The translations under genes were made by a program, and so were the position numbers. A stretch of DNA of 64,000 nt from Streptomyces agglomeratus (lineage in GTDB: Bacteria; Actinomycetota; Actinomycetes; Streptomycetales; Streptomycetaceae). Positions 36,701 through 45,937 of this stretch are shown piece after piece; the stretch's first letter is position 1; each line of letters begins with the position of its first letter. The notes beneath the pieces are model-generated. The model saw only the letters and a program-made list of their open reading frames with translations. It was not told the DNA's origin and did no database searches. Where the stretch lies: assembly GCF_001746415.1 (NCBI RefSeq), contig NZ_MEHJ01000001.1:2248501-2312500 (forward strand), given 5' to 3'.

Positions 36701-38419
36701 GCCGAGGCGCTGTCGACCTCCCGCCGTGCCATCCGGGTCCGTGTCGCGGGCGCGGACCACTGGGCGGCCGTCGAGGACGCGGGCCGGCTGCGCGACGCGC
36801 TGGGTACGGCGCTGCCTGTCGGCGTACCGGAAGCGTTCACGGAGCCCGTCAAGGACCCGCTCGGCGATCTCCTGGCCCGTTTCGCCCGTACGCACGGCCC
36901 CTTCACGTCCGCAGCGGCCGCCGCCCGGTTCGGGCTGGGCGCGGCGGTGACGGACGGCGCCCTGCAACGTCTCGCCGCGAACGGCCGGGTCGTGCAGGGC
37001 GAGTTCCACCCCGCCGGGATCGGCCAGGAATGGTGCGACGCGACGGTGCTGCGCCGGCTGCGCCGCCGGTCCCTCGCCGCCCTGCGCCAGGAGCTGGAGC
37101 CGGTTCCGCCCGCCGCGCTCGCCACGTTCCTCCCCCAGTGGCAGCATCTGGGCAGCAGCAGCCTGCGCGGCATCGACGGACTGGTGCGTGCCGTCGAGCA
37201 GTTGCAAGGCGCTTCTGTTCCCGCGTCCGCGCTGGAGAAGCTGGTCCTGCCGTCGCGCGTCGCGGGCTACTCCCCCGCCATGCTCGACGAGCTCACGACC
37301 ACCGGCGAGATCCTGTGGGCGGGATCGGGCGCCCTGCCCGGCAAGGACGGCTGGGTGTCCCTGTACCTCGCCGACGCGGCGCCGCTACTCGTCCCGCAGC
37401 CGCACCCCCTCGAACTCACCGCGCTCCACGAGTCCGTCCTCACCACCCTCTCGGGCGGGTACGGCCTCTTCTTCCGCCAGATCGCCGACCAGGTCCGCGC
37501 CACCACCCACCCGGACTGCACGGATCCCCAACTGGCGGACGCCCTGTGGGACCTGGCCTGGTCCGGACGCCTCACCAACGACACCCTCGCGCCCCTGCGC
37601 TCACTGCTGGGCTCGGGACGTACGGCGGGCTCCACCGCGCACCGCGCGAAACGCACAATTCCGCGCGGGCGTTACGGCACCCTCAGCGCGGCCGCCCGAC
37701 CCGCGTCCCGCACCGGCCCGCCCACGGTCTCCGGCCGCTGGTCCCTGCTCCCCGCCCAGGAACCGGATCCGACCCACCGCGCCCACGCGCTCGCCCGCAC
37801 CCTGCTCGACCGGCACGGCGTGGTCACGCGCGGCGCCGTCGCGGCCGAAGGCGTCGAGGGCGGCTTCTCGGCGACGTACCGCATCCTCGCCGCGTTCGAG
37901 GACAGCGGTCAGGCCCGCCGGGGGTACGTCGTCGAGGGCCTCGGCGCGGCCCAGTTCGCGATGGACGGCGCGGTCGACCGCCTGCGAGCGGCGGCCACCG
38001 CACGCGAGCGCGCGGAATCCGACACGCCGAGCCGCGCGGTGGTCCTGGCCGCCGCCGACCCGGCCAACGCCTACGGCGCGGCCCTGCCCTGGCCCGAACC
38101 GCCCGCAGACGCCGGCCACAAGCCCGGCCGCAAGGCGGGAGCCCTCGTCGTCCTCGTCGACGGCGAACTGGCGCTCTACATGGAGCGCGGCGGCAAGACC
38201 CTGCTGGGCTGGCCCACCAACCCGAACGACCCGTCGGCCTCCGATCCCCGCCTCACCGCGGCCGCCGAAGCACTGGCGACAGCGGCCAGGCAGGGCACCC
38301 TGGGCACAGTCACCGTGGAACGCACCAACGGCACCCCCGCCCTCACCTCCACCCTCGGCAAAACCCTGGAGGCGGCCGGCTTCCACCCCACCCCCCGAGG
38401 GCTGCGCCTGCGCCCCTGA
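33776..38419 (+). CDS. lhr: Lhr-type ATP-dependent 3'-5' helicase
   Basis: A 1547-residue superfamily 2 helicase, full length for actinobacterial Lhr. RecA1 carries Walker A APTGSGKT (~51-58) and DEVH (~173). RecA2 carries SLELGIDMG and QRVGRAGH (~399). A winged-helix/beta-barrel module and the long C-terminal region (~860-1547) typical of the full-length group follow. Related enzymes unwind RNA:DNA hybrids and are induced by DNA damage in mycobacteria. ATG 33776 is used; ATG 33785 gives almost the same protein. The Nei-type glycosylase gene lies 221 bp downstream, consistent with a DNA-repair neighbourhood. Confidence 0.92.
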   Translation: MGDMSRTALDSFSPATRGWFTGAFSAPTAAQEGAWQAISEGSDVLVVAPTGSGKTLAAFLAALDDLASKPPPADPKKRCRVLYVSPLKALAVDVERNLRSPLTGIRQEAVRLGMTEPDVRVGIRSGDTPANERRSLATKPPDILITTPESLFLMLTSATRDALAGIETVILDEVHAVAGTKRGAHLAVSLERLDELLPRPARRIGLSATVRPVDEVARFLSPQRQAAIVQPPSGKEFDLSVVVPVEDLGELGGAPAKGDDAGDKPSIWPHVEERIADLVQAHRSTIVFVNSRRLAERLCNRLNEIAYERATGEPLPGDQSPAEIMAQAGAAKGAPALLARAHHGSVSKEQRAQVEEDLKAGRLPAVVATSSLELGIDMGAVDLVVQVESPPSVASGLQRVGRAGHQVGAVSTGVVFPKYRGDLVQSAVVTERMRSGSIEALRVPANPLDVLAQQLVAMVALDTWQADDLLSVVRRAAPFASLPESAFTAVLDMLAGRYPSDAFAELRPRVVWDRIAGTVTGRPGAQRLAVTSGGTIPDRGLFGVFLAGADPKKGGGRVGELDEEMVYESRVGDVFTLGTTSWRIEDITRDRVLVSPAPGVPGRLPFWKGDQLGRPLELGRALGAFVREVGSLSAEDARLRLTAAGLDAWAAENVLAYLDEQRRAAGHVPDDRTIVVERFRDELGDWRVVIHSPFGAQVHAPWALALGSRLTERYGMDAQVMHADDGIVLRLPDADLMGFDLLDDEPVRQGTEFDSDQAPLGAADVAFDKGEVNQIVTDQVGGSALFAARFRECAARALLLPRRSPGKRTPLWQQRQRASQLLQVASEFGSFPIVLEAVRECLQDVFDVPGLTELMGDIESRRVRLVEVTTPEPSPFARSLLFGYVAQFLYEGDSPLAERRAAALSLDSRLLAELLGQAELRELLDAEVLTELEQELQWLTEDRRIKDMEGVADLLRVLGPLTDAELAARGAEPGWAEALSTSRRAIRVRVAGADHWAAVEDAGRLRDALGTALPVGVPEAFTEPVKDPLGDLLARFARTHGPFTSAAAAARFGLGAAVTDGALQRLAANGRVVQGEFHPAGIGQEWCDATVLRRLRRRSLAALRQELEPVPPAALATFLPQWQHLGSSSLRGIDGLVRAVEQLQGASVPASALEKLVLPSRVAGYSPAMLDELTTTGEILWAGSGALPGKDGWVSLYLADAAPLLVPQPHPLELTALHESVLTTLSGGYGLFFRQIADQVRATTHPDCTDPQLADALWDLAWSGRLTNDTLAPLRSLLGSGRTAGSTAHRAKRTIPRGRYGTLSAAARPASRTGPPTVSGRWSLLPAQEPDPTHRAHALARTLLDRHGVVTRGAVAAEGVEGGFSATYRILAAFEDSGQARRGYVVEGLGAAQFAMDGAVDRLRAAATARERAESDTPSRAVVLAAADPANAYGAALPWPEPPADAGHKPGRKAGALVVLVDGELALYMERGGKTLLGWPTNPNDPSASDPRLTAAAEALATAARQGTLGTVTVERTNGTPALTSTLGKTLEAAGFHPTPRGLRLRP

Positions 38420-38640
38420 GTCCCACCGCGTCCCCGGCGACCCCGTGCCCGGCCCCAACCGCTCTTCGATGCCTCCGGGTGAGCCTTGGCGATCCGGTCG
38501 AGCCAAGAACCGACCGTCCCCACCCGTCCCACCTCGCTCAGGCCAGGGCGGGTGAGGCAGGACCAGGCCCGGGCCCGCAATGGCAGCGCCCCGAAGGGAG
38601 GGTTCCGCGCCAGCGCTCCGGTCCGCCGCATCATGGATCC

Positions 38641-39438
38641 ATGCCCGAAGGAGACACCGTCTGGCAGGCCGCCCAGCGCCTGCACACCGCCCTGGCCGGA
38701 CGCCCACTCGTCCGCGCCGACCTCCGCGTGCCCCGGTTCGCCACCGCCGACCTGACCGGACGCACCGTCCTGGACGTCACCCCTCGCGGCAAGCACCTCC
38801 TCACCCGCCTCGAGGGCGGCCTCACGCTCCACTCCCACCTCGGCATGGACGGTGCCTGGAGGATCTACGCAGCCGCCGAGCGATGGCGCGGCGGTCCCGC
38901 CCACCAGATCCGCGCCATCCTCGGCAACGCCGAACGCACCGCCGTGGGCTACCGCCTCCCCCTGCTCGAACTCGTTCGGACGCAGGACGAAGCGCAAACC
39001 ATCGGCCATCTGGGCCCGGACCTCCTGGGCCCGGACTGGGACCCTGACGAAGCACTCCGCCGCCTCCTGGCAGCCCCCGAGCGCCCCTTGGGCGAAGCCC
39101 TCCTCGACCAGCGGAACCTCGCCGGAATCGGAAACGTTTACAAGTCCGAGCTGTGCTTCTACGCCCGCGCCACGCCGTGGCTGCCCGTCGGTGAACTCCC
39201 CTCCCTCGAACGCCTGGTCGCCGCCGCCAAACGCCTCCTGGAGGCGAACCGCGACCGCCCCAGCCGCCGCACCACCCTGCGCGAGCGCGCCCCGACCCCG
39301 CTCTTCTACGTATACGGTCGCGCCGGCCGCCCCTGCTTGCGCTGCGGCGCCACGATCCGCCACGCCGACCAGGGCGACAGCACCCGCCTGCGCCCGACCT
39401 ACTGGTGCCCCCACTGCCAGAAGGGTCCCTCTCCCTGA
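38641..39438 (+). CDS. Fpg/Nei-family DNA glycosylase/AP lyase
   Basis: A 265-residue base-excision enzyme. Catalytic Pro2 and Glu3 (MPEGDTVWQAAQRLH) are intact, LDQRNLAGIGNVYKSE forms the H2TH motif, and a C-terminal zinc finger CLRCG...CPHC is complete. The DTV start and this layout are typical of Nei2-like endonuclease VIII enzymes of actinobacteria that remove oxidised pyrimidines. It lies just after lhr on the same strand. Confidence 0.93.
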   Translation: MPEGDTVWQAAQRLHTALAGRPLVRADLRVPRFATADLTGRTVLDVTPRGKHLLTRLEGGLTLHSHLGMDGAWRIYAAAERWRGGPAHQIRAILGNAERTAVGYRLPLLELVRTQDEAQTIGHLGPDLLGPDWDPDEALRRLLAAPERPLGEALLDQRNLAGIGNVYKSELCFYARATPWLPVGELPSLERLVAAAKRLLEANRDRPSRRTTLRERAPTPLFYVYGRAGRPCLRCGATIRHADQGDSTRLRPTYWCPHCQKGPSP

Positions 39439-39522
39439 CCGGCGGGAGACCGCCCAACCACCCCCATCCCCTGCACGACAGGACAGTTGACGCACCGTCA
39501 GCTCCGGTCGTACCGTCCCCGC

Positions 39523-40287
39523 ATGCCCCTCAAGGCGTACGACCTCACCGGCCGCACCGCACTCGTCACCGGCGCCGCGAGCGGCATCGGCCGGGCGAGC
39601 GCACTCCTCCTCGCCGCGGCGGGCGCCACCGTCCACTGCGCGGACCGGGACGAGAGCGGCCTCCGCGAGACCACCTCACTGATCGCCAAGGCGGGCGGCG
39701 CCGCTCACCAGCACCCCCTCGACGTCACCGACCGCGCCCGCCTCGCCGACGCGGTGGCCGCGGCCGGCCCTCCGGACATCCTCGCGGCCATCGCCGGAAT
39801 CATGCACAGCAGCACCGTCCTGGAGACCCGCGACGAGGACCTGGAGCGGGTTCTGGCGGTCAATTTCAAGGGTGTTCTGTATGCCTGCCAGGAGGCGGCC
39901 CGCGCCATGATCTCCGCCGGGACCCCGGGCAGCATCATCACCATGGCGTCGGGCGCCGTCGACGCGGCGCACGCCGGGCTGCTCTGCTACAGCGCCGCCA
40001 AGACAGCAGTCGTACAGCTCACCAGGACACTCGCCACGGAGCTGGGCCCCCATTCCATCCGCGTCAACGCCGTTGCCCCGGGCTGGATCCGCACCCCCAT
40101 GACCGACCGCCACGACGCGGCCCTCCAGAGCCGGGCCGAGTCCGCCATGGTCCGAGCGTCCCCACTGGGCCGGGTGGGCGAGCCGGAGGACATCGCGCAC
40201 GCCGTCCTGTACCTGGCGTCGGACGCCTCCGCCTTCACGACGGGCCAGATCCTCCGCCCGAACGGCGGCGTCGCGATGCCCTGGTAG
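39523..40287 (+). CDS. Short-chain dehydrogenase/reductase (SDR)
   Basis: A 254-residue classical SDR. It has the cofactor motif TGAASGIG near residue 14, the catalytic Ser in TMASGAV and YxxxK in YSAAK, and the C-terminal PGWIRTPMT. An Asp/Arg pair after the second strand (CADRDE) suggests NAD(H) preference. Start ATG 39523; an upstream ATG at 39487 is less likely. Substrate unknown. It may follow the Nei-type gene in a transcript (84-bp gap). Confidence 0.9.
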   Translation: MPLKAYDLTGRTALVTGAASGIGRASALLLAAAGATVHCADRDESGLRETTSLIAKAGGAAHQHPLDVTDRARLADAVAAAGPPDILAAIAGIMHSSTVLETRDEDLERVLAVNFKGVLYACQEAARAMISAGTPGSIITMASGAVDAAHAGLLCYSAAKTAVVQLTRTLATELGPHSIRVNAVAPGWIRTPMTDRHDAALQSRAESAMVRASPLGRVGEPEDIAHAVLYLASDASAFTTGQILRPNGGVAMPW

Positions 40288-40777
40288 CCCCACGCCACCC
40301 CCGGGCACCGCCGGGCCACACCTTCGCAACCCCGGACCCCCCGGCACCGCCCGGCCCCCTCCCCTCACCCCGGCCCTGGCAGCCCCGGCACCCCCACGCA
40401 GCCTCCCGGCACCCCGAGCCGCGCCCGGGCGACCGCGAGCCGCACCCCCGTGATCCCGCGCCGCACACCCCGGCCGAGCCCGAGCCCCAGCGCCAGGACG
40501 GCCCGGGAGGCGGCTCCCCCGCCGCCCCGGGCGTACGCCGGGAGCCCACCACCCCCGGCGTACGCCCGATCCCGCGCCGGCGCGCCGGCCCGGCCCCGCC
40601 CGTGGCCGCCGGTACGGCGTGGACGGGCAGCAGACTCAGCCCCCAGCCACCCGCCACCACCACCCCCTCGACGACCCCCGTCCGCCCGGGCAGCAGCACA
40701 AGCCGAAGCGCCGCGTACCACCACACCACCGCGAGCACCAGCACCGCCCCCGGTCCCCAGAAGTCACGCCATGCCAT
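40235..40777 (-). CDS. Hypothetical small membrane protein; frame uncertain in its C-terminal half
   Basis: The N-terminus (MAWRDFWGPGAVLVLAVVWW and following) looks like genuine coding sequence with one or two membrane helices. After residue ~85 the open frame becomes Gly/Arg/Ser/Cys-rich and overlaps the 3' end of the convergent SDR by 53 bp, which is suspicious. In the neighbouring frame, ending at 40365, a more protein-like sequence appears (AVLALGLGLGRGV, GITGVRLAVARARLG). A one-base indel near 40.5 kb would join the two halves. Function unknown. Confidence 0.5.
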   Translation of the reverse strand: MAWRDFWGPGAVLVLAVVWWYAALRLVLLPGRTGVVEGVVVAGGWGLSLLPVHAVPAATGGAGPARRRGIGRTPGVVGSRRTPGAAGEPPPGPSWRWGSGSAGVCGAGSRGCGSRSPGRGSGCREAAWGCRGCQGRGEGRGPGGAGGSGVAKVWPGGARGWRGATRASRRRRSGGGSGPS

Positions 40778-40895
40778 GGCTGCCTCCTCCGGCCGACGCT
40801 AGACGGGCCCGCGCACACGGCGGGAGGGCGCACCGGGAGCACACCCCGGCGCACCCGACCGCACCAGACACCGCACACGCCCGCGCTCTACGCCC

Positions 40896-41366
40896 CTACT
40901 CGCTCTCCGCCTGGAACATCCAGGCGTGCTTCTCAAGATCCGCAGTCAGCCCGATGATGATGTCCTGGGTGACCGGGTCCGGGTCGGCGGTCGCCTCGAT
41001 ACGCTCCCGCATGCGACCGACCACCACGCCGAGCGCGTCCACCAGGATCCGTACGGCGTCCACATCCTTGATCCACCCCGACGGAACCTCCCGGATCGCC
41101 GTCGAGCGCGCCACGCTCGCGGACCGCCCGTCCGGGTTGACACCCAGCGCCGACGCCCGTTCCGCCACCGAGTCGGAGTGCAGCCGCGCCGTGGTGACCA
41201 CCTCGTCGAGCTGAAGGTGTACGGACCGGAACCGTGGCCCCACCACGTTCCAGTGGACCTGCTTGGCGACCAGCGACAGATCGACCAGGTCCACGAGCGC
41301 GCCCTGGAGGGCCTCGCCCACCACCTTGAGATCCGCCTCGGGCAGGGTGCTCTTCACGACAGACAT
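40896..41366 (-). CDS. dps: Dps-family ferritin-like DNA-protection protein
   Basis: A 156-residue ferritin-like four-helix protein. The Dps di-iron site appears as KQVHWNVVGPRF, then the helix with LDEVVTTARLHSDSVAERA, giving the inter-subunit His/Asp/Glu ligands. It stores iron and protects DNA from peroxide. GAGGAGG precedes ATG 41366. It is shorter than Streptomyces DpsA proteins with tails. Its own promoter probably lies in the 206-bp gap before it. Confidence 0.92.
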   Translation of the reverse strand: MSVVKSTLPEADLKVVGEALQGALVDLVDLSLVAKQVHWNVVGPRFRSVHLQLDEVVTTARLHSDSVAERASALGVNPDGRSASVARSTAIREVPSGWIKDVDAVRILVDALGVVVGRMRERIEATADPDPVTQDIIIGLTADLEKHAWMFQAESE

Positions 41367-41495
41367 CCGTTTTCCTCCTCGGAGAACCGCAGCGAACAAC
41401 GTCGGCACAAACGAAAACCCACCCCCCGCAGCTCCCGCCCCACAGCCTCCACCACCATGACACAAACCCGACAAAAGGGTCACACGAGGGCATGA

Positions 41496-41534
41496 AAGAG
41501 CCCCGGCGGTCCCTCAGGACACACCGGAGCTCTT
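41496..41534 (-). terminator. Hairpin downstream of clgR
   Basis: An imperfect inverted repeat, AAGAGCcCCGG and CCGGaGCTCTT, with a 17-base loop, lies just after the clgR stop on the minus strand. Confidence 0.5.
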
Positions 41535-41572
41535 CCGCAAGCCTCAGACCACAGTCACCGCGCTCACCGCAG

Positions 41573-41953
41573 TCAGGCGGCGACCACGTCCACCGCTTCC
41601 GCGGGTGCCTTGATCGTCACCCGCTCCGGTGGCACACCTGCCACCGACGTCACCGAAACGGAATTGAGCATCGGGCGTACCGGTGGACGCACCGGCTCGC
41701 TCGCAGCCGACTCCGCCAGCTCAGCCAGCGACAGCTCATCACTCACTTCGCGCATGAGCTCGGACATCCGTACGTCAAGCGCGTCGCAGATAGCGGAGAG
41801 CAGCTCGGAGGAAGCCTCCTTCTGCCCCCGCTCCACCTCGGATAGATAGCCGAGTGAGACTCGGGCGGACGAGGAGACTTCGCGCAGAGTACGGCCCTGG
41901 CGCTGGCGCTGCCGACGCAGCACGTCACCAAGCAGGCGACGGAGCAAAATCAT
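41573..41953 (-). CDS. clgR: ClgR-type helix-turn-helix regulator of proteolysis genes
   Basis: A 126-residue XRE-family protein. The HTH spans residues ~5-65 ([20 protein letters not shown] and [20 protein letters not shown]). It is followed by [22 protein letters not shown] and a C-terminus ending in Ala-Ala (VDVVAA), consistent with the Clp-degraded C-terminal degron known for ClgR. ClgR activates clp and lon genes. GGAG precedes ATG 41953. Position next to cinA and pgsA matches other actinobacteria. Confidence 0.92.
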   Translation of the reverse strand: MILLRRLLGDVLRRQRQRQGRTLREVSSSARVSLGYLSEVERGQKEASSELLSAICDALDVRMSELMREVSDELSLAELAESAASEPVRPPVRPMLNSVSVTSVAGVPPERVTIKAPAEAVDVVAA

Positions 41954-42062
41954 CGGTGGCTCCCTCCTCGGACCGCGTAGCCGCATCCTTCACGCCCCAC
42001 CGTACCGCCTCGCGCTGCGGCCGTGCGGGGAGCGATGTCGTGTTCACTCAGGGCTGCAAACA

Positions 42063-42620
42063 TCAATTCCCCCCGTTCTGTTCCGTATCCTGTGCCCGCG
42101 CATCTTCGTCCAGTTCGCCGGAGAGCAGGGTCAGTACCCTCCGCACACTCTCCATACGGATTTCCGCCCGGTCCCCGTTCAACCTCAACCGGGCCACTTT
42201 CCCGGCACCGCCCGGTCCCGCGACCGCCACGAAAACGGTCCCGACGGGCTGCCCGTCCTGGGCTTCGGGCCCCGCGACACCGGTGGTCGCTATGCCCCAG
42301 CCGGCGCCGAGTACGCGCCGCACCCCTGCCGCCATCTGCCGCGCGACCTCCGCGTCCACGGCTCCGCGCTGTTCCAGGAGCGACGCGTCGACGCCCAGAA
42401 TGTCCCGCTTGAGCTCCGTGGCGTACGCCGTGACGGCCCCGCGGAACACTCTTGAGGCACCTGGCGCAGAAGTCAGCTCCGCGGCCACCAGGCCGCCCGT
42501 GAGCGATTCGGCGACAGCGAGCGTCTCGCCCCGCCCCGCCAGCAGCTCCAGCACCTCCGCGGCGCCACTCCCACCTGCCACAGTGCCACCCGGCGCACCC
42601 GCACCCGCACCGCCGGTCAC
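42063..42620 (-). CDS. CinA C-terminal domain protein (nicotinamide-nucleotide amidase type)
   Basis: A 185-residue protein with only the CinA C-terminal domain, which in other bacteria deamidates NMN. The key VAESLTGGLVAAELT block and GIATTGVAGPEAQDGQPVGTVF are clear. GTG 42620 overlaps the pgsA stop by 4 bp (GTGA), so it is coupled to pgsA. A Gly-rich leader of ~22 residues precedes the domain. Confidence 0.93.
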   Translation of the reverse strand: MTGGAGAGAPGGTVAGGSGAAEVLELLAGRGETLAVAESLTGGLVAAELTSAPGASRVFRGAVTAYATELKRDILGVDASLLEQRGAVDAEVARQMAAGVRRVLGAGWGIATTGVAGPEAQDGQPVGTVFVAVAGPGGAGKVARLRLNGDRAEIRMESVRRVLTLLSGELDEDARAQDTEQNGGN

Positions 42621-43270
42621 CGTGACGACTCCGCCGCGATACCGGCCCGCCGGAGCACCACGGCCTGGCGCACATAGTCCAGCCCGGTCGCCACCGTCAG
42701 CACGACCGCCGCCGCCATCACCCAGAACCGCAGCGTCGCGAGCGGCCCCGTCAGCGCCAGAACGTACATCCCGACCGCCACGCCCTGCATGAGCGTCTTC
42801 AGCTTGCCGCCGCGACTGGCCGGAATGACGCCGTGCCTGATCACCCAGAAACGCAGCACCGTGATGCCCAGCTCCCGGAAGAGAATGACGCCCGTCACCC
42901 ACCACGGCAGGTCCCCGAGCGCCGACAGACAGATCAGCGCGGCGCCCATGATCGCCTTGTCGGCGATCGGGTCGGCGATCTTCCCGAAGTCGGTGACCAG
43001 GTTGTACGTACGGGCCAGGTGCCCGTCGAAGATGTCGGTGATCATCGCGACGGCGAAGGCCGCCCACGCCCAGGCGCGCCAGGCCGGGTCGTACCCGCCG
43101 TCCTGGAGCATCAGCATGACGAAGCCGGGGACGAGCACCAGCCGCATCATGGTCAGGATGTTCGCGATGTTCCAGAGGCTGGCCTGATTGACGGCCGCAG
43201 CGCCCAGCTTACCGCCCGGCGCCGGCTTGGCGCCGGTTCCGCCCGCAGCGGATGCCGGGACTCCGGTCAT
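42617..43270 (-). CDS. pgsA: CDP-diacylglycerol--glycerol-3-phosphate 3-phosphatidyltransferase
   Basis: A 217-residue membrane enzyme making phosphatidylglycerol phosphate, or a close relative in the same CDP-alcohol family. The motif [20 protein letters not shown] then IADK fits D-G-x2-A-R-x8-G-x3-D-x3-D, and five to six helices surround it. Phosphatidylinositol phosphate synthase is related but usually sits in another context. It overlaps rimO by 4 bp at its start and cinA by 4 bp at its end. Confidence 0.93.
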   Translation of the reverse strand: MTGVPASAAGGTGAKPAPGGKLGAAAVNQASLWNIANILTMMRLVLVPGFVMLMLQDGGYDPAWRAWAWAAFAVAMITDIFDGHLARTYNLVTDFGKIADPIADKAIMGAALICLSALGDLPWWVTGVILFRELGITVLRFWVIRHGVIPASRGGKLKTLMQGVAVGMYVLALTGPLATLRFWVMAAAVVLTVATGLDYVRQAVVLRRAGIAAESSR

Positions 43271-44760
43271 CTGCCTGCCTCCTCGTCGGGGGTCTGGGGG
43301 TCGCCTCCCAGAAGGTCGCTGTGTTCCGCCACCAGGTCCACGCCCTCGGTTCCGACCACCTTCGCGACGACCATACGGCCGACGGCCAGCCCCTGACCCG
43401 AAGTGAACAGCACTTGGCCGTCCGTCTCGGGCGCCTGGTGCGCCGCGCGGCCGACCGCGCCGTCCTCGCCGTCCACCGACTCGACCAGCACCTCGACCGT
43501 CTCGCCGAGCCGCTCCTCGGCCCGCTGGGCGGTCAGCTCGTCCGCGAGCCGCGAGATGTGCTCGAGCCGCTCGGCGATGACGTCCGCGTCCAGCTTGTTG
43601 TCGTAGGTGACGGCCTCGGTGCCCTCCTCGTCGGAGTAACCGAAGACGCCGATCGCATCCAGTCTCGCACCCGTGAGGAAACGCTCCAGCTCGCCGAGGT
43701 CCGCCTCGCTCTCACCGGGGAACCCGACGATGAAGTTGGACCGCACACCGGCCTGCGGCGCCTTGCCGCGGATCGTCTCCAGCAGTTCCAGGAAGCGGTC
43801 GGTGTCACCGAAGCGCCGCATCGAGCGCAGCACGCCGGCGGCCGAGTGCTGGAAGGACAGGTCGAAGTACGGCGCGATCTTCGGCGTGGACGCCAGTACG
43901 TCGATCAGCCCCGGCCGCATCTCGGCGGGCTGGAGGTAGCTGACCCGCACCCGCTCGATGCCGTCGACCTCCGCGAGCTCCGGCAGCAGCGTCTCCAGCA
44001 GCCGGATGTCACCGAGGTCCTTGCCGTACGACGTGTTGTTCTCGGAGACCAACATGATCTCCTTCACGCCCTGCTCGGCCAGCCAGCGCGTCTCGCCCAG
44101 TACGTCGGAGGGGCGCCGCGAAATGAACGATCCGCGGAACGACGGAATGGCGCAGAAGGAGCACCTGCGGTCGCACCCGGACGCGAGCTTCACGGAGGCG
44201 ACCGGGCTGTTCCCGAGACGCTGCCGCAGCGGCGCCCGCGGTCCGGAGGCGGGCGCGATCCCCTCGGGCAGGTCCGCAGGAGGCGTGTCCTGGGCGTGCC
44301 CGGGAAGCGCGACGTCGGGGGCGTCCTGGCGCTCGGCCGGGCTGATGGGCAGCAGCTTGCGCCGGTCGCGCGGGGTGTGGGAGGCGTGGATGCCGCCGTT
44401 GAGGATCGTCTGGAGGCGGTCCGAGATGTCGGCGTAGTCGTCGAATCCGAGTACGCCGTCGGCCTCGGGCAGCGCTTCCTGGAGTTCCTTGCCGTACCGC
44501 TCGGCCATGCAGCCCACGGCGACGACGGCCTGCGTCTTGCCGTGATCCTTCAGATCATTGGCTTCCAGCAGGGCATCGACGGAGTCCTTCTTGGCGGCTT
44601 CGACGAATCCGCAGGTGTTGACGACGGCGACGTCCGCGTCCGAGGCGTCCTCGACGAGCTGCCAGCCGTCCGCTGCCAAGCGGCCTGCCAGCTCCTCCGA
44701 GTCCACCTCATTACGGGCGCAGCCAAGAGTGACAAGGGCGACGGTGCGGCGTTCGGGCAT
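43267..44760 (-). CDS. rimO: Ribosomal protein S12 methylthiotransferase
   Basis: A 497-residue radical-SAM enzyme modifying an Asp of ribosomal protein S12. It has UPF0004 cysteines ([31 protein letters not shown]), the radical SAM site CDRRCSFC and a C-terminal TRAM domain. The LGCARNxVDSE signature distinguishes RimO from MiaB. An insert of about 35 residues before the radical SAM site ([19 protein letters not shown] onward) is longer than in E. coli. ATG 44760. Confidence 0.95.
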   Translation of the reverse strand: MPERRTVALVTLGCARNEVDSEELAGRLAADGWQLVEDASDADVAVVNTCGFVEAAKKDSVDALLEANDLKDHGKTQAVVAVGCMAERYGKELQEALPEADGVLGFDDYADISDRLQTILNGGIHASHTPRDRRKLLPISPAERQDAPDVALPGHAQDTPPADLPEGIAPASGPRAPLRQRLGNSPVASVKLASGCDRRCSFCAIPSFRGSFISRRPSDVLGETRWLAEQGVKEIMLVSENNTSYGKDLGDIRLLETLLPELAEVDGIERVRVSYLQPAEMRPGLIDVLASTPKIAPYFDLSFQHSAAGVLRSMRRFGDTDRFLELLETIRGKAPQAGVRSNFIVGFPGESEADLGELERFLTGARLDAIGVFGYSDEEGTEAVTYDNKLDADVIAERLEHISRLADELTAQRAEERLGETVEVLVESVDGEDGAVGRAAHQAPETDGQVLFTSGQGLAVGRMVVAKVVGTEGVDLVAEHSDLLGGDPQTPDEEAGR

Positions 44761-44870
44761 GGGCTCAAGACTACTTTGTCCCGGCGAGCGCCCCCGCCGC
44801 GAGGGTTCCACGGCGCCCGGGCCCCGGATCAGGCCGCCCAACGCGGCCCTTCCGGGCCTCCGCGCCGCCG

Positions 44871-44899
44871 CCTTCCGGGCCGGAGCCCGGCCCGGAAGG
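44871..44899 (-). terminator. Hairpin after the RodZ-like gene
   Basis: CCTTCCGGGCCG and CGGCCCGGAAGG form a near-perfect stem with a five-base loop, just after the RodZ-like stop and before rimO, so it may reduce read-through into rimO. Confidence 0.7.
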
Positions 44900-44906
44900 T
44901 CCCGGG

Positions 44907-45749
44907 TCAGCCGACCTCCGGGTCGCCCTTCGTGTACGTCAGCCGCTCGACCTGTCCCGCCTGGAACTCGTCGCCGACCTCCTTGCCGTTCACGAAGAGC
45001 TGCATCGCCCCGGCGTCACCCAGTACGAGCTCGATCTTTTCCTTGTCGGTGAAGGTCTTGGACTCGCCCTTCAGCAGCAGGCCGTCGAAGAGGAGCCTGC
45101 CGTTGTGGTCCTTCGCCGAGATCCAGCTCTTGCGGTCCCTGGCGGTGAGGGCGACCGTCACCTGGTCCTGCGGGACCGCCGCGATGGCGCTGTCCGAGGG
45201 GTCGGGCTTGGGATCGGCGGGCTTGGTCGGGGTGGGCTTGGCCGGCTTAGAGGTGGTGGGCTCGGAGCCCGCGACCTCCCTGGCGCCGCCGCTGCCGTCG
45301 GTTCCGTTGAAGAGCGTGAAACCGACGAAGCCGACGACGGCGACGATGGCCGCGACCATGGCCGCGGTCCAGTTGGGGCGCCGGGCCTCGGGACGGATCC
45401 GTTCCGCCTCGAAGAGCGGCGCGGCGGGGGTGGGTGCGGGACGTCCGCCGTGTTCGTCGTCGTACTGGGCGACGAGGGCGTCCGCGTCGAGGCCGATGGC
45501 GCGTGCGAGCGTACGGATGTGCCCGCGGGCGTACACATCGCCGCCGCAGCGGCTGAAGTCGTCCTGCTCGATCGCGTGCACGATGGGGATGCGCACCCGG
45601 GTCGAGCCGCTGACCTCGTCGACCGTCAGGCCGGCGTCCACGCGGGCCTGCTGGAGAACGCGTCCGATGGAGGGGCGGTCGTCTTCGATCGAGGACCGGT
45701 CGTCTTCGATCGAAGGCCGGTCGTCTTCGGGAGAGTTGCCGATGGACAC
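44907..45749 (-). CDS. RodZ-like helix-turn-helix membrane protein
   Basis: A 280-residue protein. An N-terminal three-fold repeat of an EDDRPSI-type heptapeptide (residues ~8-28) is followed by a RodZ-type HTH_25 domain (~29-95; [38 protein letters not shown]). Then come one transmembrane helix ([19 protein letters not shown]), a Pro/Lys-rich periplasmic linker and a C-terminal beta domain (DUF4115-like). RodZ links MreB to the wall machinery in rods; in Streptomyces its role is less clear. It lies between ftsK and rimO on the same strand. Confidence 0.88.
   Translation of the reverse strand: MSIGNSPEDDRPSIEDDRSSIEDDRPSIGRVLQQARVDAGLTVDEVSGSTRVRIPIVHAIEQDDFSRCGGDVYARGHIRTLARAIGLDADALVAQYDDEHGGRPAPTPAAPLFEAERIRPEARRPNWTAAMVAAIVAVVGFVGFTLFNGTDGSGGAREVAGSEPTTSKPAKPTPTKPADPKPDPSDSAIAAVPQDQVTVALTARDRKSWISAKDHNGRLLFDGLLLKGESKTFTDKEKIELVLGDAGAMQLFVNGKEVGDEFQAGQVERLTYTKGDPEVG
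45676..45732. repeat. 21-bp in-frame repeat in the RodZ-like gene
   Basis: CGGTCGTCTTCG recurs at 45676, 45697 and 45718, a 21-bp period encoding near-identical heptapeptides at the protein N-terminus. Being in frame, copy-number change would not break the gene. Confidence 0.85.
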
Positions 45750-45937
45750 GGGGGCGCCTTTCGAGCGTGAGCCACCTGCTGGGTGTTCAGTCTAGGGGTG
45801 GTACGAAAGCGTGAGGCAACCGGGAGGGCGGACTTTGTACGCCATCAGAACCGCCTGACAGCCCGATGGTGACACCATCTGTCTCCCCCTCCCTCAACTG
45901 GACGTACGAACAAGGGAAACGGTTGCTCACCCCTCAC

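Noticed and set aside
41954-42062. ClgR autoregulatory operator
   Set aside because: No clear palindrome of the expected GTTCGC-type could be seen; calling one would be guesswork.
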